Below are positions 48,105 to 56,967 of a DNA stretch of 64,000 bases, one piece after another. The notes under the pieces are model-generated. The model did not search any database. It saw only the letters and a program-made list of their open reading frames with translations, and had not been told where the DNA came from. A program made the translations under genes and the position numbers. Numbering within the stretch: position 1 is the first letter of the stretch; each line of letters starts with the position of its first letter. The DNA is from an uncultured SAR86 cluster bacterium (GTDB lineage Bacteria > Pseudomonadota > Gammaproteobacteria > Magnimaribacterales > Magnimaribacteraceae): assembly GCA_902618945.1 (NCBI GenBank), contig CACNCK010000002.1:62001-126000 (forward strand), given 5' to 3'.

Positions 48105-49034
48105 ATGAAAGCCCTTTCCATCAATAACTTAAAGAAAGAATATGCTGGAGGCTTACAGGCCTTAAAAGGTATTGACTTAGAGGTTAGCCAAGGCGACTTT
48201 TTTGCACTTCTTGGACCAAATGGCGCAGGAAAGTCTACAACTATAGGAATTATAAGTTCGCTAGTTACTAAAACCTCAGGCCAAGTAAAAATTTTAGATA
48301 TAGATATTGATGAGAATCACTCGCTAGCAAAGAAGAAACTTGGTGTTGTAGGTCAAGAAGTTAATTTTAATCAATTCGAAAAGGTCGGCGATATCATTAG
48401 GAATCAAGCTGGTTATCATGGATTGAGTTTTAAAGACGCTAGAGAAAATGCTAAATATTATATGCAGAAGCTTGATATCTGGGATAAACGTAATGACCAA
48501 GCCAGAAAGCTTTCTGGGGGCATGAAAAGAAGGGTAATGGTTGCAAAAGCTTTAGTAAATAACCCTGAACTTCTAATATTAGATGAACCAACTGCTGGAG
48601 TGGATATTGAACTTCGCCGATCTCTTTGGGATTTTCTAACTGAAATCAATAATGAGGGAACTACTATAATCTTAACCACGCATTATCTTGAAGAAGCTGA
48701 GAGACTATGCAGGAACATAGCGATAATAGATTCAGGAGAGATCGTTGAAAATACAAGTATGCAAGAACTGTTAACACGCTTAGAAGAGGAAACATTTGTT
48801 TTCGATCTTAAAAACCCTTTACAAACACTTCCTAAAAATCTCGGCTACGCAGCTGTTTTAGAAAATCCTCAAAAACTAAAAATTACTATTGGAAAGGGCC
48901 AGGGTCTAAATACTATTTTTGAAGTTTTATCTGATTCCGGAATTCAAATATCAAGTATGAGAAATGATACAGGTCGTTTGGAAGAGCTATTCATGGGGTT
49001 GGTTGATTCAAACTTGAATGGAAGTGAAAGATGA
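48105..49034 (+). CDS. ABC transporter ATP-binding protein (YadG-like)
   Basis: GPNGAGKST, LSGGMKRRVMVAKAL, LLILDEPTAGVD. Confidence 0.93.
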   Translation: MKALSINNLKKEYAGGLQALKGIDLEVSQGDFFALLGPNGAGKSTTIGIISSLVTKTSGQVKILDIDIDENHSLAKKKLGVVGQEVNFNQFEKVGDIIRNQAGYHGLSFKDARENAKYYMQKLDIWDKRNDQARKLSGGMKRRVMVAKALVNNPELLILDEPTAGVDIELRRSLWDFLTEINNEGTTIILTTHYLEEAERLCRNIAIIDSGEIVENTSMQELLTRLEEETFVFDLKNPLQTLPKNLGYAAVLENPQKLKITIGKGQGLNTIFEVLSDSGIQISSMRNDTGRLEELFMGLVDSNLNGSER

Positions 49035-49819
49035 CTCCTTTAGAGCAGTATAGAGCACTACTAACAATTATTTATAAAGAGATCCATAGATTTATGAGGA
49101 TTTGGACGCAAACTCTCATTCCACCAGCAATAATGATAATACTTTATTTTGTTATTTTTGGAACTCTTATTGGTAAAAGAATTGGACAAATGGGGGGCTT
49201 TGATTATATGCAATTTATGATCCCAGGTTTGATCATGATGTCTGTCATAAGTAATTCATATTCAAATGTCGTTTCCTCTTTTTTTGGTCAAAAGTTTGCG
49301 AGAAGTATTGAAGAGCTATTAATCACTCCATTACCACACTATCTAATTTTGCTAGGTTGGGTTCTTGGCGGAGTGGCTAGAGGACTTTTAGTTGGAGCAA
49401 TAGTAACCTTAGTGTCTCTGTGGTTTTATGATTTATCAGTAAGTAACTGGACTTTGAGCATATTTGTAGTGATTTCTACATCTATACTTTTTTCATTGGG
49501 AGGATTTTTAAATGCTCTATTTGCAGAGTCGTTTGATGATATATCAATTATTCCGACTTTTATAATGCAGCCTTTGATTTATCTCGGTGGGGTTTTCTAC
49601 TCTATTCAATTACTTCCTTCTTTTTGGCAGACAGTATCTCTAGCCAACCCAATTCTTTATATGATCAATGCTTTTAGATATTCTATTTTAGGAGCTTCAG
49701 ACTTAGAAGCTCTTGGTTTTTCAATAAACTCTGCAATTTTTATGATTATAGGATTTATAGTTCTATTTGCTTTTATTTGTTTATGGTTCCTACACAAAGG
49801 ACGTGGTATCAGAACTTAG
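49031..49819 (+). CDS. ABC-2 type transporter permease (YadH-like)
   Basis: Six-TM protein, FDYMQFMIPGLIMMSVI, QPLIYLGGVFYSI, ATGA overlap with ATPase gene. Confidence 0.91.
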   Translation: MTPLEQYRALLTIIYKEIHRFMRIWTQTLIPPAIMIILYFVIFGTLIGKRIGQMGGFDYMQFMIPGLIMMSVISNSYSNVVSSFFGQKFARSIEELLITPLPHYLILLGWVLGGVARGLLVGAIVTLVSLWFYDLSVSNWTLSIFVVISTSILFSLGGFLNALFAESFDDISIIPTFIMQPLIYLGGVFYSIQLLPSFWQTVSLANPILYMINAFRYSILGASDLEALGFSINSAIFMIIGFIVLFAFICLWFLHKGRGIRT

Positions 49820-49822
49820 ATA

Positions 49823-50620
49823 ATGGTTAATACAATCCTAGGACAAGATTCAACTATTCCTTTACTGTATGATCCTTCGATCCTCTCACCAATGAGCAGG
49901 TTAGATTCAAGAATAAAAACTGGTTTAAATGAATTTCAAGATTTCCATGGAAGAGATTTTTGGACTTCCTATGAAACTTCATGGCTAAATAAAGATGGCA
50001 TACCCCAAAATAAAATTCTCAATATCTCTTATGATTGCAACTCAAAATTTTTTGTGGAGTCAAAATCTTTAAAGTTATATTTATATTCTTTTAACAACAA
50101 AAAGTTTAAATCTATAGATTCTCTAAGGAATCTAATAAAAGATGATTTAGAGAAAGCATTGAAAACTGATGTTGATGTTGATTTGAATAAGTTACCAAGA
50201 TCAATTACAGACAGCTCAACTTCGATAGACGAAGTATATTTAGATAAGATAGATTCTTACCCGAATTCTCAAGTAATCCAACCAGGAGAAAAGGAATACA
50301 CCAGCGAACATCTCTCATGCAGTCTTTTTAGAAGCTTATGTCCTGTTACCTCGCAGCCTGACTGGGCAACTATACATATTTCCTATAATGGAAACTCTAT
50401 TCAACATGAGGGACTTCTTCGGTATTTGCTTGCCTACCGAAATCACCAGGGATTCCATGAGGAGTGCGTAGAAAGAATTTTTACAGACTTATTGAAAAGG
50501 TGTAGATTAAAAGAACTTTCAGTAAGGGCAAATTTCCTTAGAAGAGGTGGAATCGAAATAAATCCAATCAGGACGACACCGAATTTTGATATTGAAATAA
50601 CAAGAGATATTAGACAATAA
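49823..50620 (+). CDS. queF: NADPH-dependent 7-cyano-7-deazaguanine reductase (long form)
   Basis: ESKSLKLYLYSFNN, LFRSLCPVTSQPDWATIHI, EGLLRYLLAYRNHQGFHEECVERIF. Confidence 0.95.
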   Translation: MVNTILGQDSTIPLLYDPSILSPMSRLDSRIKTGLNEFQDFHGRDFWTSYETSWLNKDGIPQNKILNISYDCNSKFFVESKSLKLYLYSFNNKKFKSIDSLRNLIKDDLEKALKTDVDVDLNKLPRSITDSSTSIDEVYLDKIDSYPNSQVIQPGEKEYTSEHLSCSLFRSLCPVTSQPDWATIHISYNGNSIQHEGLLRYLLAYRNHQGFHEECVERIFTDLLKRCRLKELSVRANFLRRGGIEINPIRTTPNFDIEITRDIRQ

Positions 50621-50630
50621 ACTTTTATAG

Positions 50631-50831
50631 ATGAAAGATTTAGAGGGTAAAAGATTGAATGAGTTGGAAGCAAGAGCAACATTTCAAGAAGATACCATAG
50701 AAAAGCTAAGTAAAGAATTAAGCATTCAACAGAAAGAAATTATTCAGTTAAAAGACGAAATAAAGTCTTTAAAAGAATCTTTCGTAAAGAACATTATTGA
50801 AGATACAACTGAGAAACCACCTCATTACTGA
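50631..50831 (+). CDS. slyX: SlyX family protein
   Basis: Short coiled coil LNELEARATFQEDTIEKLSKELSIQQKEIIQLKDEIKSL ending PPHY. Confidence 0.85.
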   Translation: MKDLEGKRLNELEARATFQEDTIEKLSKELSIQQKEIIQLKDEIKSLKESFVKNIIEDTTEKPPHY

Positions 50832-50885
50832 TAAACAATTTGTTTTTCAGAGATTTATAAAACAATATAATGCCGATAGAAAAAA

Positions 50886-50975
50886 GGAGAGATGGCAGAG
50901 TGGTCGAATGCGCACGCTTGGAAAGCGTGTAAGGTGTCAAAGCCTTCGAGGGTTCGAATCCCTCTCTCTCCGCCA
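50886..50975 (+). tRNA. tRNA-Ser(GGA)
   Basis: GGAGAGA...TCTCTCC-G-CCA, long variable arm, anticodon stem CACGC/GCGTG with loop TTGGAAA; CCA encoded. Confidence 0.97.
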
Positions 50976-50987
50976 TCATAAAATTAT

Positions 50988-52361
50988 ATGAATGCAAGTA
51001 TAGATCTAGGATGGGAAGAATGGGTGAGCCTGCCTGCAATAAATCTTCCATACATAAAGGCTAAAGTTGATACTGGAGCACAGACCTCTGTTCTTCATGC
51101 TAAACACATTGAAGTATTTAGGGTTAAGAAGAAAAAGTTTGTTAGATTTGAAATATCTCCTTTACCAGAAAAACCAAATTTTACTATTTCTTGTTCGGCA
51201 CCATTGATTGGGCGAAGAAAAGTCACAAGCTCTAATGGAGAATCTGAAAAAAGATACTTCATTAAAACTGATATTGAAATCTCGGGACAAACTTGGCCTG
51301 TTGAAATATCTTTAACAGATAGGCACAGCATGCAATATAGAATGTTATTAGGCAGAAGCTCAATAGGCGAAGATATGACAGTTTTTCCTAACGAAAGTTT
51401 TTTAAATGGGCAGCCTCAATCTAAAAATCCTTACTCAATTAGAAAGAAAAGGGTTTTGAAATCTCGTAGAGCATTAAGAATCGCTCTCTTAACAAGGGAA
51501 CCAAATAATTATACTTCTAAGAGGATAGTAATTGCCGGTCAACAAAGAGGTCATCAAGTAGAACCTATTAATTCCACCAGATGTTTTTTGGATGTAGATA
51601 CTGGAAATCCTGAAATATTTTATGACTCAAATCCTCTTCCTAAATACGATGTGGTAATTCCAAGAATTGGAGCATCAATAACGTCTTATGGTCTTGCTGT
51701 AACAAGACAGTTTCAATTAAGAGGCGCATTACCGCTTAACGATCCTCAAGCAATCGCTAACTCAAGAGACAAGCTTTTAGCACATCAATTACTTGCTTCA
51801 GCCAATATTAATATGCCTGTCACAGGATTTGCTTCTTCTCCTAAGGATACTATGGGAGTAATTAACACTGTTGGAACAATGCCTCTTGTTATTAAATTAC
51901 TAGAATCTTCTCAAGGAAAAGGTGTAATTTTGGCTGAAACTAAGAAAGCTGCTGAGACGGTCATAAATGCATTTAGAGGATTACAAGCTAACTTTTTAGT
52001 ACAAGAGTTCATAGAAGAGTCAAAAGGAGAAGATTTAAGATGTTTGGTCATAGACGGTAAGGTTGTTGGATCTGTTTTAAGATCTAATAAAGAAAATGAC
52101 TTTAGATCTAATCTTCACCAAGGAGGCGTGGCTCACGGTACATCTATATCACCAAAAGAAAGAGGAATAGCAGTTAGAGCTGCCAAGGCAATAGGGCTTT
52201 CCGTTGCTGGAGTTGATATACTAAGGAGCAATAGAGGTCCATTGGTCCTTGAGGTAAATAGTTCACCAGGTATTCAAGGTATTGAAAAGACATTAGAGAT
52301 TGATATTGCAGGTCAAATCATCTCATTTTGCGAAAAAAAATTAGGAATATCACCAAGTTAA
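50988..52361 (+). CDS. fusion: N-terminal ATP-dependent zinc protease-like (RimB/PF05618-type) + C-terminal RimK-type ATP-grasp ligase
   Basis: N-term LGWEEWVSLPAINLPYIKAKVDTGAQTSVLHA; C-term RIALLTREPNNYTSKRIV...DVVIPRIGASITSYG...VQEFIEESKGEDLRCLVIDGKVVGSVLR. Confidence 0.92.
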   Translation: MNASIDLGWEEWVSLPAINLPYIKAKVDTGAQTSVLHAKHIEVFRVKKKKFVRFEISPLPEKPNFTISCSAPLIGRRKVTSSNGESEKRYFIKTDIEISGQTWPVEISLTDRHSMQYRMLLGRSSIGEDMTVFPNESFLNGQPQSKNPYSIRKKRVLKSRRALRIALLTREPNNYTSKRIVIAGQQRGHQVEPINSTRCFLDVDTGNPEIFYDSNPLPKYDVVIPRIGASITSYGLAVTRQFQLRGALPLNDPQAIANSRDKLLAHQLLASANINMPVTGFASSPKDTMGVINTVGTMPLVIKLLESSQGKGVILAETKKAAETVINAFRGLQANFLVQEFIEESKGEDLRCLVIDGKVVGSVLRSNKENDFRSNLHQGGVAHGTSISPKERGIAVRAAKAIGLSVAGVDILRSNRGPLVLEVNSSPGIQGIEKTLEIDIAGQIISFCEKKLGISPS

Positions 52362-52372
52362 AGGAGAAAAAT

Positions 52373-53233
52373 ATGAACGATCTTAAAAATAAAACTTTAT
52401 TTGTTTCAGGGGCGAGCAGGGGTATAGGCCTCGCAATTGCTAAGAGAGCTGCCAAGGATGGAGCAAATATTATTTTAGCTGCAAAAACTGCTGAGCCTCA
52501 TCCTAAACTTCCAGGTACTATTTATACCGCTGCAGATGAAATTATTGAAGAGGGAGGTAAAGCATTACCTGTAATTTGCGATATACGAGACGAAGAAAAC
52601 GTAAGAGAAGCAGTAAATAAAGGTTTAGATCATTTCGGTGGCATTGATATTTGCGTAAACAATGCATCAGCAATTCAACTGACTGGTACTCTTCAAACTG
52701 ATATGAAAAGGTATGATTTAATGAATCAAATCAATGCTAGAGGAACTTTTTTGGTCAGTAAAGTCTGCCTTCCTCATCTGCTAAAGTCTGATAATCCTCA
52801 TATTCTAAATTTGTCACCCCCTTTGGATATGGATCCAAAATGGTTCGGGCCGCATGTTGCATATACGATGGCTAAATTTGGAATGAGTCTTTGCGTTCTT
52901 GGTATGGCAGAAGAATTTAAACAAGATGGGGTCGCTGTGAATGCCCTGTGGCCCAGAACTGCTATTGCGACTGCAGCGATAAAGAATACATTAGGAGGTG
53001 ACAGTATTATGAATATATCAAGATCTCCAGAGATAATGGCCGATGCAGCTTATATAATATTAACTAAAGACTCTAAGGAATTTACTGGGAATTTCTGCAT
53101 TGATGATAACTTGCTTGCTGACAATGGAATGACTGATTTCTCCCAGTATGCCGATGTTCCTTTTTCAGAATTGGCACCAGACTTTTTTGTTCCTGACGAT
53201 ATTGAACCGCCCGAAGCTGCAAAAAATAGTTAA
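52373..53233 (+). CDS. SDR family oxidoreductase
   Basis: KTLFVSGASRGIGLAIAKRAAKDGANIILAAKTAEPHPKLPGTIYTAADEI; ATG at 52373 with AAGGAG SD preferred over 52328. Confidence 0.92.
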   Translation: MNDLKNKTLFVSGASRGIGLAIAKRAAKDGANIILAAKTAEPHPKLPGTIYTAADEIIEEGGKALPVICDIRDEENVREAVNKGLDHFGGIDICVNNASAIQLTGTLQTDMKRYDLMNQINARGTFLVSKVCLPHLLKSDNPHILNLSPPLDMDPKWFGPHVAYTMAKFGMSLCVLGMAEEFKQDGVAVNALWPRTAIATAAIKNTLGGDSIMNISRSPEIMADAAYIILTKDSKEFTGNFCIDDNLLADNGMTDFSQYADVPFSELAPDFFVPDDIEPPEAAKNS

Positions 53234-53706
53234 TGAAAAGATTCTTTCTTACAGTTTTTGTTTTTTATCTATCTAATTTTTTAGTTTCAGATGAAAAAAA
53301 AATTGAAGACTGTACTTTGATAGCAAACGATGAAGAAAGACTCTATTGTTTTGATAGCTTCTTTAAAACCGACAAAAAATTAATTCTTGTCGATCAAGAT
53401 GATATAGCTATCTTTCAAGAAAAGATCGAAGATACTAATGGAGATGATGATAAGGTAATAGTTAAAGCGCCAAGATCTGTTATAAATGATAATCTCGTCC
53501 TAGTAGGAGTGAGACTGTCTGGAAGAAACTATTTATTTGAGTTGAACGATAAGTCTGTTTGGAAAAATATAGAAACTATTAGAAAAAAAGATATTCCCAC
53601 ACCGGGTGATAAAGTAGTTCTTGAAACTGGTTTGTTTGGATCTATGTTTTTAAAAATAAAAGGTGAAAAAAATAAAATTCGAATAAAAAAAGTAAGAAAT
53701 CTATGA
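53233..53706 (+). CDS. secreted protein of unknown function
   Basis: Signal peptide followed by CTLIANDEERLYCFDSFF. Confidence 0.7.
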   Translation: MKRFFLTVFVFYLSNFLVSDEKKIEDCTLIANDEERLYCFDSFFKTDKKLILVDQDDIAIFQEKIEDTNGDDDKVIVKAPRSVINDNLVLVGVRLSGRNYLFELNDKSVWKNIETIRKKDIPTPGDKVVLETGLFGSMFLKIKGEKNKIRIKKVRNL

Positions 53707-54092
53707 ATAAGATAAAAGAAAAAAGGGAGTTTGAAGCTTCTCCAGAGATTATTTGGAATATCGTGAGTAATATCTCTAGAAGCGACTGGGTGCCAGGAGT
53801 TGAGAGTATTGAACTTGAAGGCAATAAGAGGATCTTCAAGATGACAGGTATGGGCAGACTTGTTGAAGAAATAATAGAATGCGATGATGAGAATATGGAG
53901 CTTTCGTATTCTGCGATAGAGACTGTGATTCCTGTTCAACACCATCTAGCAAAAATTAAATTGTCAGAAATGGAAGGTAATACGATTTTTGAATGGACTA
54001 CCGAGATTGATCCTCCTGAATTTTCTGAACCAATCAGACAAGGTATGCTTTCATCTCTTGACCAACTCGAAAAAGTACTAAAAAACACTTAA
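53703..54092 (+). CDS. SRPBCC-family (polyketide cyclase/START-like) protein
   Basis: FEASPEIIWNIVSNISRSDWVPGVESIE...FEWTTEIDPP; ATGA-type overlap. Confidence 0.8.
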   Translation: MNKIKEKREFEASPEIIWNIVSNISRSDWVPGVESIELEGNKRIFKMTGMGRLVEEIIECDDENMELSYSAIETVIPVQHHLAKIKLSEMEGNTIFEWTTEIDPPEFSEPIRQGMLSSLDQLEKVLKNT

Positions 54093-54160
54093 AAAACCTT
54101 TTTCTTATCATGCATAACTGATAAGGTTCTTACACATACATAGATTACTGGGGAGGGTTT

Positions 54161-54328
54161 ATGTTAGTACTAAGCAGGAAAGCTGAAGAATCAATGTACA
54201 TTGGCGATGATATTAAAATTACGGTTTTAGATATCAGAGGAGGGCAAGTCAGGATAGGCATTACGGCACCTCAAGATGTCAAAATTCATCGAGAAGAAGT
54301 ATACAATCGTATCTCAAGTAAAGATTAG
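54161..54328 (+). CDS. csrA: carbon storage regulator CsrA
   Basis: Own translation: [65 protein letters not shown]. Omitted from ORF track because it is 55 aa. Confidence 0.97.
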   Translation: MLVLSRKAEESMYIGDDIKITVLDIRGGQVRIGITAPQDVKIHREEVYNRISSKD

Positions 54329-54371
54329 ATAGCGAATGAAGTTATCAAAATAGGAGTTATAATCTATTCCA

Positions 54372-54448
54372 GGGGCTGTAGCTCATTTGGATAGAGTGTC
54401 TGGCTACGAACTAGAAGGTAGCAGGTTCGAATCCTGCCAGCCCCGCCA
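54372..54448 (+). tRNA. tRNA-Arg(ACG)
   Basis: GGGGCTG...CAGCCCC-G-CCA, anticodon stem TCTGG/CTAGA with loop CTACGAA; CCA encoded; follows csrA. Confidence 0.96.
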
Positions 54449-54474
54449 AAAAAAACATTTGATAAGGAAATAAA

Positions 54475-54912
54475 ATGAATGCAGTAGATAAATGGCATGA
54501 AGTAATGAAAAGCGGCGGTTCGGGAGCAAAAGAGAAACTTGATGATCTTCTTCACGAAGATGTCATATTTTATTCGCCGGTAGTATTTACACCCCAAAGA
54601 GGTAAAGAAATTACCAAGTTGTATTTATCAGCTGCATCAGGTGTATTTAGTGCTGAAAAAACAAATAAAGATCCAGATAAAAAGAATTCTAAGTTTAAGT
54701 ATGTGAAAGAGATTATTAGTGGTAATTCTGCATGTTTGGAATTTGAAACAGAAATGAATGGTATATATGTTAACGGCATCGACTTAATAACTTGGAACGA
54801 AAATAATAAGATTACAGAATTTAAGGTTATTGTCAGACCGTTGCAGGCAGTGAACACCTTGCATGAAATGATGGGCAAAATGCTTGATAAATTAAAGACT
54901 CAAGCACATTGA
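54475..54912 (+). CDS. NTF2-like/SnoaL-like small protein
   Basis: MNAVDKWHEVMKSGGSGAKEKLDDLLHEDVIFYSPVVFTPQRGKE NTF2-like pattern. Confidence 0.75.
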   Translation: MNAVDKWHEVMKSGGSGAKEKLDDLLHEDVIFYSPVVFTPQRGKEITKLYLSAASGVFSAEKTNKDPDKKNSKFKYVKEIISGNSACLEFETEMNGIYVNGIDLITWNENNKITEFKVIVRPLQAVNTLHEMMGKMLDKLKTQAH

Positions 54913-55610
54913 GGGTACTTTTATCATACTTAGTACATCTTTTTACCATATCAGGAGTTCTGCTAAGCTTTTTGGCTTTACTTGCAAGTATTGAGCAGAA
55001 TCTGGAGTTAGTTTTTTTCTATCTTGCATTAGCTCTCTTTGTCGATGGTGTTGACGGATCTATGGCAAGAATGGTTGATGTTAAAAGACATACTCCCAAT
55101 ATAAATGGAGAAAATTTAGATAATATCATTGACTACCTCAACTATGTTTTTGTTCCTGTATTTGTTATCTATTGGGTAGATTTCGTTCCTTCAGGTATGG
55201 AGATAGTTGCTGCTTTTATTATCTTGACAGTTTCTTGTTACACATTTGCGAATAGTAAGATAAAAACTTCAGATTTTTATTTTTCAGGATTTCCAGCTTT
55301 ATGGAATATTGTTATTCTCTACTTTTATATATTAGATACTGAGCCTTTTCTTAATTTTTTAATCATATGCTTCTTAGCAATTTTAACCTTTATCCCAATT
55401 AAGTACCTACATCCATTCAGAGTTAAAAGGTTCAGATTCCTATCTCTTGCAATATTGTTCATCTGGATGGTCACAACAGTATTAATGCTTTATTTTAAAG
55501 GGTTAAGTGAGAATGTTATACAGGCAGCATTTATCTTATGGACAATCTCTAATATCTATTTTATTGTTCTTACAATAATAAGAACCTTTAGAAAAGAAGA
55601 ATTCAGCTAA
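54909..55610 (+). CDS. pcs: phosphatidylcholine synthase-like CDP-alcohol phosphatidyltransferase
   Basis: VHLFTISGVLLSFLALLA, DGVDGSMARMVDVKRHTPNINGENLDNIIDYLNYVFVP (CDP-alcohol transferase motif); TTG start overlapping previous stop. Confidence 0.85.
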   Translation: MRVLLSYLVHLFTISGVLLSFLALLASIEQNLELVFFYLALALFVDGVDGSMARMVDVKRHTPNINGENLDNIIDYLNYVFVPVFVIYWVDFVPSGMEIVAAFIILTVSCYTFANSKIKTSDFYFSGFPALWNIVILYFYILDTEPFLNFLIICFLAILTFIPIKYLHPFRVKRFRFLSLAILFIWMVTTVLMLYFKGLSENVIQAAFILWTISNIYFIVLTIIRTFRKEEFS

Positions 55611-56964
55611 TCGGTGTAAAGTGGCAAAATATGTTGGCAAAGCTTCTTCCAAGAAGGGGTTCGGGCCTTCCGTGCAGTAGTCTTGCACTTTCATAGAAGA
55701 CAACTTCGCCGGGTTCAAGGAAGATCAAATGTTTTCTATAAAAATGATCTTCTATCATCAATGGCCAATCCTCATCTAAGTCTTTATCAATATTGATTAT
55801 TGCACTTATTATGTGAGTTTTTTCTCGATCCCTGTGAGGGACTAAAACTGCCCCTTTTTTGTAATTTCTTATTCCATAAACAAAGCTAGGCTCTAAGCTC
55901 GAGCCACTCCATTTTTCAAGAGGTCCTTTTAAAGATTTATGTATTTCCTTTTTTAAATCATCATTTAATTCTAACAAAGTGCTCGGTACTTCTTGTAAAT
56001 CTGAATGTATGAAATTTCCCGAAACAAATTCATCTTTAATTTGACTTCGATTATTCTCATAAAATTCTTTTATCTTTCTAAATAATTGTTTATCGAGAGA
56101 AGACTTTTTAAAGCCCTCATCAGTATATGTTTTTATATGTTTATTTAAGTTTTGAGAAGTTTCTATGCTAAGACTGGTCTGTCTGAACCATTTTGTAATG
56201 ATTGTTTTACTCCCTTTTTTTACAGGATGCGCCTGATGAATAGTATTCTCATTTGGCTTTCCATCTTTATTTAAGTTATTCCAAATTAAGGCCTTACCTT
56301 GAACTGGTGAAAATATTTTATTCAATTGAGGAAATTCAGTTTCACCACCTTCCTCGACATTATTTAAATAAATCATAAATGTATAAGTTCTCTGTCCTCT
56401 ACCACCATCATGTTCTAATAATTGTGTCTTTTCAAAGAAATCCGTATGAGATTTAAATTCCTGATCAATTAAATAATGTTGACCTTGAAGAGTTTCACCA
56501 TATTCGGGATTTATACCAATAAAATTACATATCCTACGGTCTATATCATTTAAAAAATCATTATCTATATTTCCTAAATCACATGTGCTACTTGTACGAT
56601 AGTTATCATCATGTTGTCCTGAACTTGCTATAGTTGATGGGCGAAGCTTAGAACTGATCACTTTAATAAGTTGCTCACATTCAGAGACCGATAAAAAATT
56701 ATCAATTTCATAAAATTCTGCCGGGATTTTTTTTAGAGGTTCCGCACTTATAAGCTCATTTATGGGTTCGATATCAGCTTGATTATTCTGGAGTGGTTCT
56801 CGAATGATATCTCCTTTTGTTAAATCAAGCCCAAGTGCAACTTTACACTGAACGCTATCAAAACCTTCGTCTAGGAGTATAGAGAACAATTCTTTTTTAT
56901 CACAACCTTTTTGGATATTCTCAAATATCCAATTTAACCAATCTTGAGTTAAATCCTTTTGCAT
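55603..56964 (-). CDS. protein with two 2OG-Fe(II) oxygenase (prolyl 4-hydroxylase-like) domains
   Basis: Domain 1: HTDFF...HQAHPVKKGSK; domain 2: HRDREKTH...LLHGRPEPLLGRSF; N-terminal helical WLNWIFENIQKGCDKKELFSILLDEGFD. Confidence 0.87.
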   Translation of the reverse strand: MQKDLTQDWLNWIFENIQKGCDKKELFSILLDEGFDSVQCKVALGLDLTKGDIIREPLQNNQADIEPINELISAEPLKKIPAEFYEIDNFLSVSECEQLIKVISSKLRPSTIASSGQHDDNYRTSSTCDLGNIDNDFLNDIDRRICNFIGINPEYGETLQGQHYLIDQEFKSHTDFFEKTQLLEHDGGRGQRTYTFMIYLNNVEEGGETEFPQLNKIFSPVQGKALIWNNLNKDGKPNENTIHQAHPVKKGSKTIITKWFRQTSLSIETSQNLNKHIKTYTDEGFKKSSLDKQLFRKIKEFYENNRSQIKDEFVSGNFIHSDLQEVPSTLLELNDDLKKEIHKSLKGPLEKWSGSSLEPSFVYGIRNYKKGAVLVPHRDREKTHIISAIINIDKDLDEDWPLMIEDHFYRKHLIFLEPGEVVFYESARLLHGRPEPLLGRSFANIFCHFTPIS

Positions 56965-56967
56965 AAA

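Noticed and set aside
50797-50991. Plus-strand ORF containing RWQSGRMRTLGKRVRCQSLRGFESLSLRHH
   Set aside because: Sense translation of tRNA-Ser; not a protein gene.
50794-51051. Minus-strand ORF MEDLLQAGSPILPILDLYLHSYNFMMAEREGFEPSKALTPYTLSKRAHSTTLPSLL...
   Set aside because: It is the antisense reading of tRNA-Ser; the EREGFEPSKALTPYTLSKRAHSTTLP string is a familiar spurious translation of a tRNA gene.
53529-53945. 138-aa minus-strand ORF
   Set aside because: Antisense to the secreted protein and SRPBCC genes; Phe/Leu-rich shadow ORF.
54364-54597. Minus-strand ORF ending GGAGRIRTCYLLVRSQTLYPNELQPLE
   Set aside because: Antisense of tRNA-Arg; typical false ORF.
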